From Flavobacterium xueshanense (GTDB lineage: Bacteria; Bacteroidota; Bacteroidia; Flavobacteriales; Flavobacteriaceae): DNA of 36,079 bases. The notes below the pieces were generated by a model. The model was not told where the DNA came from. It made no database searches and saw only the letters and a program-made list of their open reading frames with translations. Location of the stretch: the NCBI RefSeq assembly GCF_900112975.1, contig NZ_FONQ01000023.1:1-36079 (forward strand), given 5' to 3'. Within the stretch, counting starts at the first letter, position 1. Each line of letters begins with the position of its first letter. Made by a program: the position numbers and the translations under genes. Below, piece after piece: positions 33,906 through 36,079 of this stretch.

Positions 33906-34156
33906 TTTATGTGTATATGATTCGATAAAAAGAGATGTCTGGACACAACGCAGTGATAATTTATTGACTTTCAATATATTGAAAATTTTTCAGTAGCAAA
34001 TCTTCTAACCGCTTTTGATGCTGGAAGTGAAAGAATCGGATAGGAAGGTGTTTTTCGTTTCTAGTATTTTAAAACGAGAAATGTATTGACATTGCGCTGC
34101 ATTTAAGATTGTGAATATCTATTTTGTGAATTATGATTTTTTTTTCCTTTTAAATC

Positions 34157-34164
34157 TATCTTTG
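34157..34164 (+). promoter_or_regulatory. -7 box of the DUF4494 gene
   Basis: TATCTTTG fits TAnnTTTG and lies 20 bp before the ATG. No -33 TTTG at the usual distance. Confidence 0.5.
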
Positions 34165-34184
34165 GCATCCTTAAAAAAAAAGAG

Positions 34185-34742
34185 ATGAGCACAATTTGGT
34201 ACGAATGCAAAGTAAAATATAGAAAAACAGATGAAACTGGAGCACAAAAGATTACGACAGAACCGTACTTGGTAGATGCGTTATCTTACACAGAGGCAGA
34301 AAGCAGAATCAATGAAGAGATGTCGGCGTATATCAGTGAAGAATTTAAAATCACGAATATAAAAGTGGCCAATTATGCTGAAATTCATCCTTTCGAAAAT
34401 GCAGATCGTTGGTTTCGATCTAAAGTTTCATTACTGGCTTATGACGAAGAAAGCGGCAAAGAACGCAAGACCAATATGTATTTATTAGTCCAAGCTAATG
34501 ATGTCAAAGAAGCTTATGATAACACCATTAGCGTAATGAAAGGTACGATGGGAGACTATACCATACCTGCAATTTCGGAATCTCCAATTATGGATGTTTT
34601 TCCTTATTTCAGCGGTGAAGAAGGGGAACTGGAACAATTAGAAAGATTCAATGCGCTTAAAAGTTCTAAACCGGAAGTTGCAGTAGAAACAGTGGATCAC
34701 ATGGAATTTGAAGCGGTTACTGAAGAAGAAGCTGTAGTTTAG
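34185..34742 (+). CDS. DUF4494 domain-containing protein
   Basis: A 185-residue cytoplasmic protein with the DUF4494 opening MSTIWYECKVKYRKTDETGAQKITTEPYLVDALSYTEAESRI and the internal repeat-like RWFRSKVSLLAYDEESGKERK-TNMYLLVQANDVKEAYDNTISVMKGTMGDYTI. Two similar beta-alpha-beta halves can be seen, each with a Lys-Val-Lys or Arg-Ser-Lys strand, an acidic turn and a helix. Function is unknown; the family is Bacteroidota-specific. The C-terminal ~35 residues are acidic and probably disordered. Monocistronic. Confidence 0.88.
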   Translation: MSTIWYECKVKYRKTDETGAQKITTEPYLVDALSYTEAESRINEEMSAYISEEFKITNIKVANYAEIHPFENADRWFRSKVSLLAYDEESGKERKTNMYLLVQANDVKEAYDNTISVMKGTMGDYTIPAISESPIMDVFPYFSGEEGELEQLERFNALKSSKPEVAVETVDHMEFEAVTEEEAVV

Positions 34743-34769
34743 GACATTTTGTTTTTAAAAAAAAGCACC

Positions 34770-34820
34770 GCAAATTCGCAAATAAAAATAGTTACTGACT
34801 ATTTTTATTTACGAATTTGC
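34770..34820. terminator. Long bidirectional hairpin between DUF4494 and GNAT genes
   Basis: Two 23-base arms (34770-34792 and 34798-34820) pair with one mismatch around a 5-base loop. The stem starts GCAAATTCG. There is no uninterrupted U-run directly after either arm, but its position between convergent genes fits termination. Confidence 0.7.
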
Positions 34821-34856
34821 AGTTTTCAAATCCTAAGATTTTTATAATTTCAATCA

Positions 34857-35369
34857 CTACTGTTTAACTAAGACTTTTTCGTATGCTTTTCTGGAACTTC
34901 CTCTAAAATATACCTCGCCACAATAGGTATAACCTGAACTTTCAAAAATTTTCATCATTGCGATGTTATCAAAATTGGTATCTGCTTTTATGCTATAAAT
35001 GTTGTTGCAAACCGCAAAATCTTCGATGCGTTTGAGTATCATTTTAGCGAAGCCTTTACCCAAATACTTCTCCGAAATGGCGACGCGATGCACTACTATA
35101 AAATCGTCATTAGTCAGCCAGTTTCCTTCAATTTTCTCATAGGCAGGTTCGTCATTGATAAGTACTGCACTGTAACCGATGATCTTTGCTCCTTCAACCA
35201 AAACAAATCCTTCTCCTTTTTCAATATCTTTTTGTACGACTTCAGGATTTGGATAACCGTCTTGCCATTGGGTACTGCCATCTTCTTTTCTGCGTTGTAT
35301 TGCTTGTTGTAAAATGGCCCATATCGAAGCTATTTCAGATAGTTCCGCTTTTCTAAAGTGATAATTCAT
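34857..35369 (-). CDS. GNAT family N-acetyltransferase
   Basis: A 170-residue acetyltransferase with the GNAT fold. The acetyl-CoA binding motif A is visible as VHRVAISEKYLGKGFAKMILKRIEDFA (the Q/RxxGxG/A type, here YLGKGFA). It is followed by the motif B strand YSIKADTNFDNIAMMKIFESSGYTYCGEVYFRG. The substrate is unknown. The start ATG (MNYHFRKAELSEI) is natural for the family. No neighbour suggests a substrate. It converges with the DUF4494 gene. Confidence 0.88.
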   Translation of the reverse strand: MNYHFRKAELSEIASIWAILQQAIQRRKEDGSTQWQDGYPNPEVVQKDIEKGEGFVLVEGAKIIGYSAVLINDEPAYEKIEGNWLTNDDFIVVHRVAISEKYLGKGFAKMILKRIEDFAVCNNIYSIKADTNFDNIAMMKIFESSGYTYCGEVYFRGSSRKAYEKVLVKQ

Positions 35370-35765
35370 TATTGTAATTTGAGTTTTTCAGTTATTGAGT
35401 GTGCTTTAAAATTACAAAACAAACTTCGAATTTTGGACAATCTGTATTATAGAATGCATTTATTTTTAAAAGAATATGTTAAGGTGCAGAAGTGTTTGTT
35501 GAATATGCTGCGCAAATGACTCTGACTTTGCGTAATTTTCCATATCTGTTAAATTAGTAGCTTCATATAAGTCTCTATTTTTTAAATATTTTTTTTAAAA
35601 GAACATGTTGTAGAATAGCAGCGTTTGTTGAGTATGCTGCGCAAATGTGTTTGACTTTGCGCTAATTAAAATAACCTTGAATGCTATACACATTTATAAG
35701 TCTCCAGACTTTTGTACTATTTCATTGCTGATTGTATTTTACAAAAGCATTCGAATCTAAAAACA
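35370..35765. other. 396-bp gene-free region with tandem repeat
   Basis: It holds the two repeat units 35461-35576 and 35587-35704 and then A/T-rich sequence up to the IS end. No ORF or RNA gene supported. Confidence 0.6.
35461..35704. repeat. Two-unit imperfect tandem repeat, 129-bp period
   Basis: Core segments 35495-35518 and 35624-35647 (TTTGTTGAATATGCTGCGCA in unit 1) match at 23 of 24 bases. A shared ATAAGTCTC at 35567-35575 and 35696-35704 keeps the same 129-bp offset. Each unit has a hairpin GCGCAAA/TTTGCG(T or C) with a 10-base loop (35510-35533 and 35639-35662). Confidence 0.75.
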
Positions 35766-35773
35766 CTAGATTC
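35753..35773. repeat. Small inverted repeat spanning the left IS end
   Basis: GAATCTA (35753-35759) and TAGATTC (35767-35773) pair around a 7-base spacer. The right arm is the first part of the IS terminal repeat, so the element abuts an IS-end-like sequence. Confidence 0.55.
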
Positions 35774-35794
35774 AACTAATTAATGCAACTTTTA
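35766..35794 (+). repeat. Left terminal inverted repeat of IS30-like element
   Basis: It begins CTAGATTCAACTAATTAATG. It matches the reverse complement of 254-282 at 25 of 29 positions. Confidence 0.85.
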
Positions 35795-35898
35795 GGGGGG
35801 AGATAAAGACATTTTTTCAAAAGAAAGGACTTTTAAAAAGCCCTCTCTCTCGAATGGAATAAATGTTCTTTATTTGCTCCTGACCAAAGTTGTAAATA

Positions 35899-36079
35899 AT
35901 GAGCCACTTAACCAGCGAACAAAGATACACAATCGGTGTATTATTAGATCAAAACTACAATAAAAGTGAAATAGCAATTCTTATAAATAAGGACAAATCT
36001 GTTATAACACGTGAATTAAAACGCAATTGCGATTTACGCAGTGGTAAATACAGTTCTGAATTAGCTCAGCGAAAATACG
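35899..36079 (+). CDS. IS30-family transposase, N-terminal fragment (partial at window edge)
   Basis: The first 60 codons of an IS30-like transposase, running off the window. The sequence MSHLTSEQRYTIGVLLDQ is the typical start of the IS30 family. It is followed by a helix-turn-helix (NKSEIAILINKDKSVITREL) that binds the IS ends, and then KRNCDLRSGKYSSELAQRKY. No stop or frameshift is seen in this part. It belongs to the same family as the C-terminal fragment at 1-276. Same-copy identity cannot be tested here because the middle of the gene is absent. Confidence 0.9.
   Translation, partial: MSHLTSEQRYTIGVLLDQNYNKSEIAILINKDKSVITRELKRNCDLRSGKYSSELAQRKY

Larger units (their letters stand above)
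33779..34184. other. 406-bp intergenic region, no gene seen
   Basis: It contains a terminator-like hairpin (33874-33905) after birA and a 16-bp perfect palindrome TTTCAATATATTGAAA (33969-33984). A stretch near 34092-34108 (ATTGCGCTGCATTT) loosely resembles the right-end repeat units, and a -7 box lies before the next gene. The rest shows no coding potential that I can support. Confidence 0.6.
35766..36079 (+). mobile_element. IS30-family insertion sequence, 5' part
   Basis: It begins with the left terminal repeat (35766-35794), followed by a 104-bp leader and the transposase N-terminus, and is cut by the window edge. It has the same orientation as the copy at the left end. A hairpin-like AGGACTTTTAAAAAGCCCT lies in its leader. 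Confidence 0.85.

Noticed and set aside
35461..35704. CRISPR array
   Set aside because: There are only two imperfect units with a 129-bp period, no constant short repeat with unique spacers, and no cas genes.
35741..35773. tRNA T-arm, suggested by TTCGAATCT near 35751
   Set aside because: No acceptor, D or anticodon arms fit around it. The bases are explained by the IS-end-like inverted repeat.
1..36079. A composite transposon made of two IS30 copies with cargo
   Set aside because: The interior carries core genes (ftsH, def, cdsA, psd, birA, aroE, rsfS) with uniform base composition and ordinary flavobacterial gene order.
1..36079. A circular plasmid cut within one IS
   Set aside because: The two IS fragments do not meet, as about 170 transposase codons are missing. 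There is no replication or partition gene, and the genes are chromosomal housekeeping genes.

Overview
The window looks like a piece of a Flavobacterium-type (Bacteroidota) chromosome. The DNA is AT-rich. Recognisable promoters follow the Bacteroidota pattern, with a -7 box TAnnTTTG and sometimes a TTTG near -33. The gene content is flavobacterial: DUF5606, DUF4494, a fused ccoNO, an OstA-like protein next to a class III aminotransferase, DUF349, and LUD-cdsA-psd-ACBP. Both ends lie inside IS30-family elements in the same orientation, the 3' part at the left edge and the 5' part at the right edge. This is what an assembly contig bounded by a repeated IS would look like. The interior is mostly core genes, not a mobile island.

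Layout, left to right. (1) 1-282: end of an IS30 copy with its right inverted repeat. (2) 338-6270: a FUSC-type membrane protein (minus), then def, DUF5606, mazG and an amino-acid permease (plus). (3) 6282-17349: a microaerobic respiration block with an FNR-type regulator (minus), a CcoI-like copper ATPase, ccoS, fused ccoNO, ccoQ, ccoP, ccoG, ccoH and a TauE/DsbD_2-type membrane protein (plus), and convergent hemN (minus). (4) 17491-25105, all minus: DUF349 protein, aroE, TPR protein, class III aminotransferase and OstA-like protein, with two copies of an interspersed repeat in the gaps. (5) 25383-27248: an orphan GH13 lipoprotein (plus). (6) 27335-30522 (minus): a tight operon LUD-cdsA-psd-ACBP-lipoprotein SOD. 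(7) 30639-32954 (minus): rsfS-ftsH, with birA divergent (33050-33778). (8) 34185-35369: DUF4494 protein and a GNAT acetyltransferase, convergent around a very long hairpin. (9) 35461-36079: a 129-bp-period tandem repeat, then the 5' end of another IS30 copy.

The most coherent functional story is the respiratory block. Three 14-bp palindromes of the form ATGAYA-N2-TRTCAT (outer half-sites ATGA/TCAT) lie upstream of ccoI, ccoS and hemN. In all three, exactly 22 bp separate the palindrome from a -7 box, which fits activation by an FNR-type regulator centred near -41/-43. The ccoI palindrome also lies in front of the divergent FNR-type gene, but only 10 bp from that gene's -7 box, which fits autorepression. 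The encoded regulator keeps an N-terminal CxxC and a cysteine aligning with E. coli FNR Cys122. I did not find a clearly new defence or mobile system. The least explained sequences are the repeats near the right IS and the interspersed palindromic repeats, one of which appears to have been inserted in frame into the copper ATPase.
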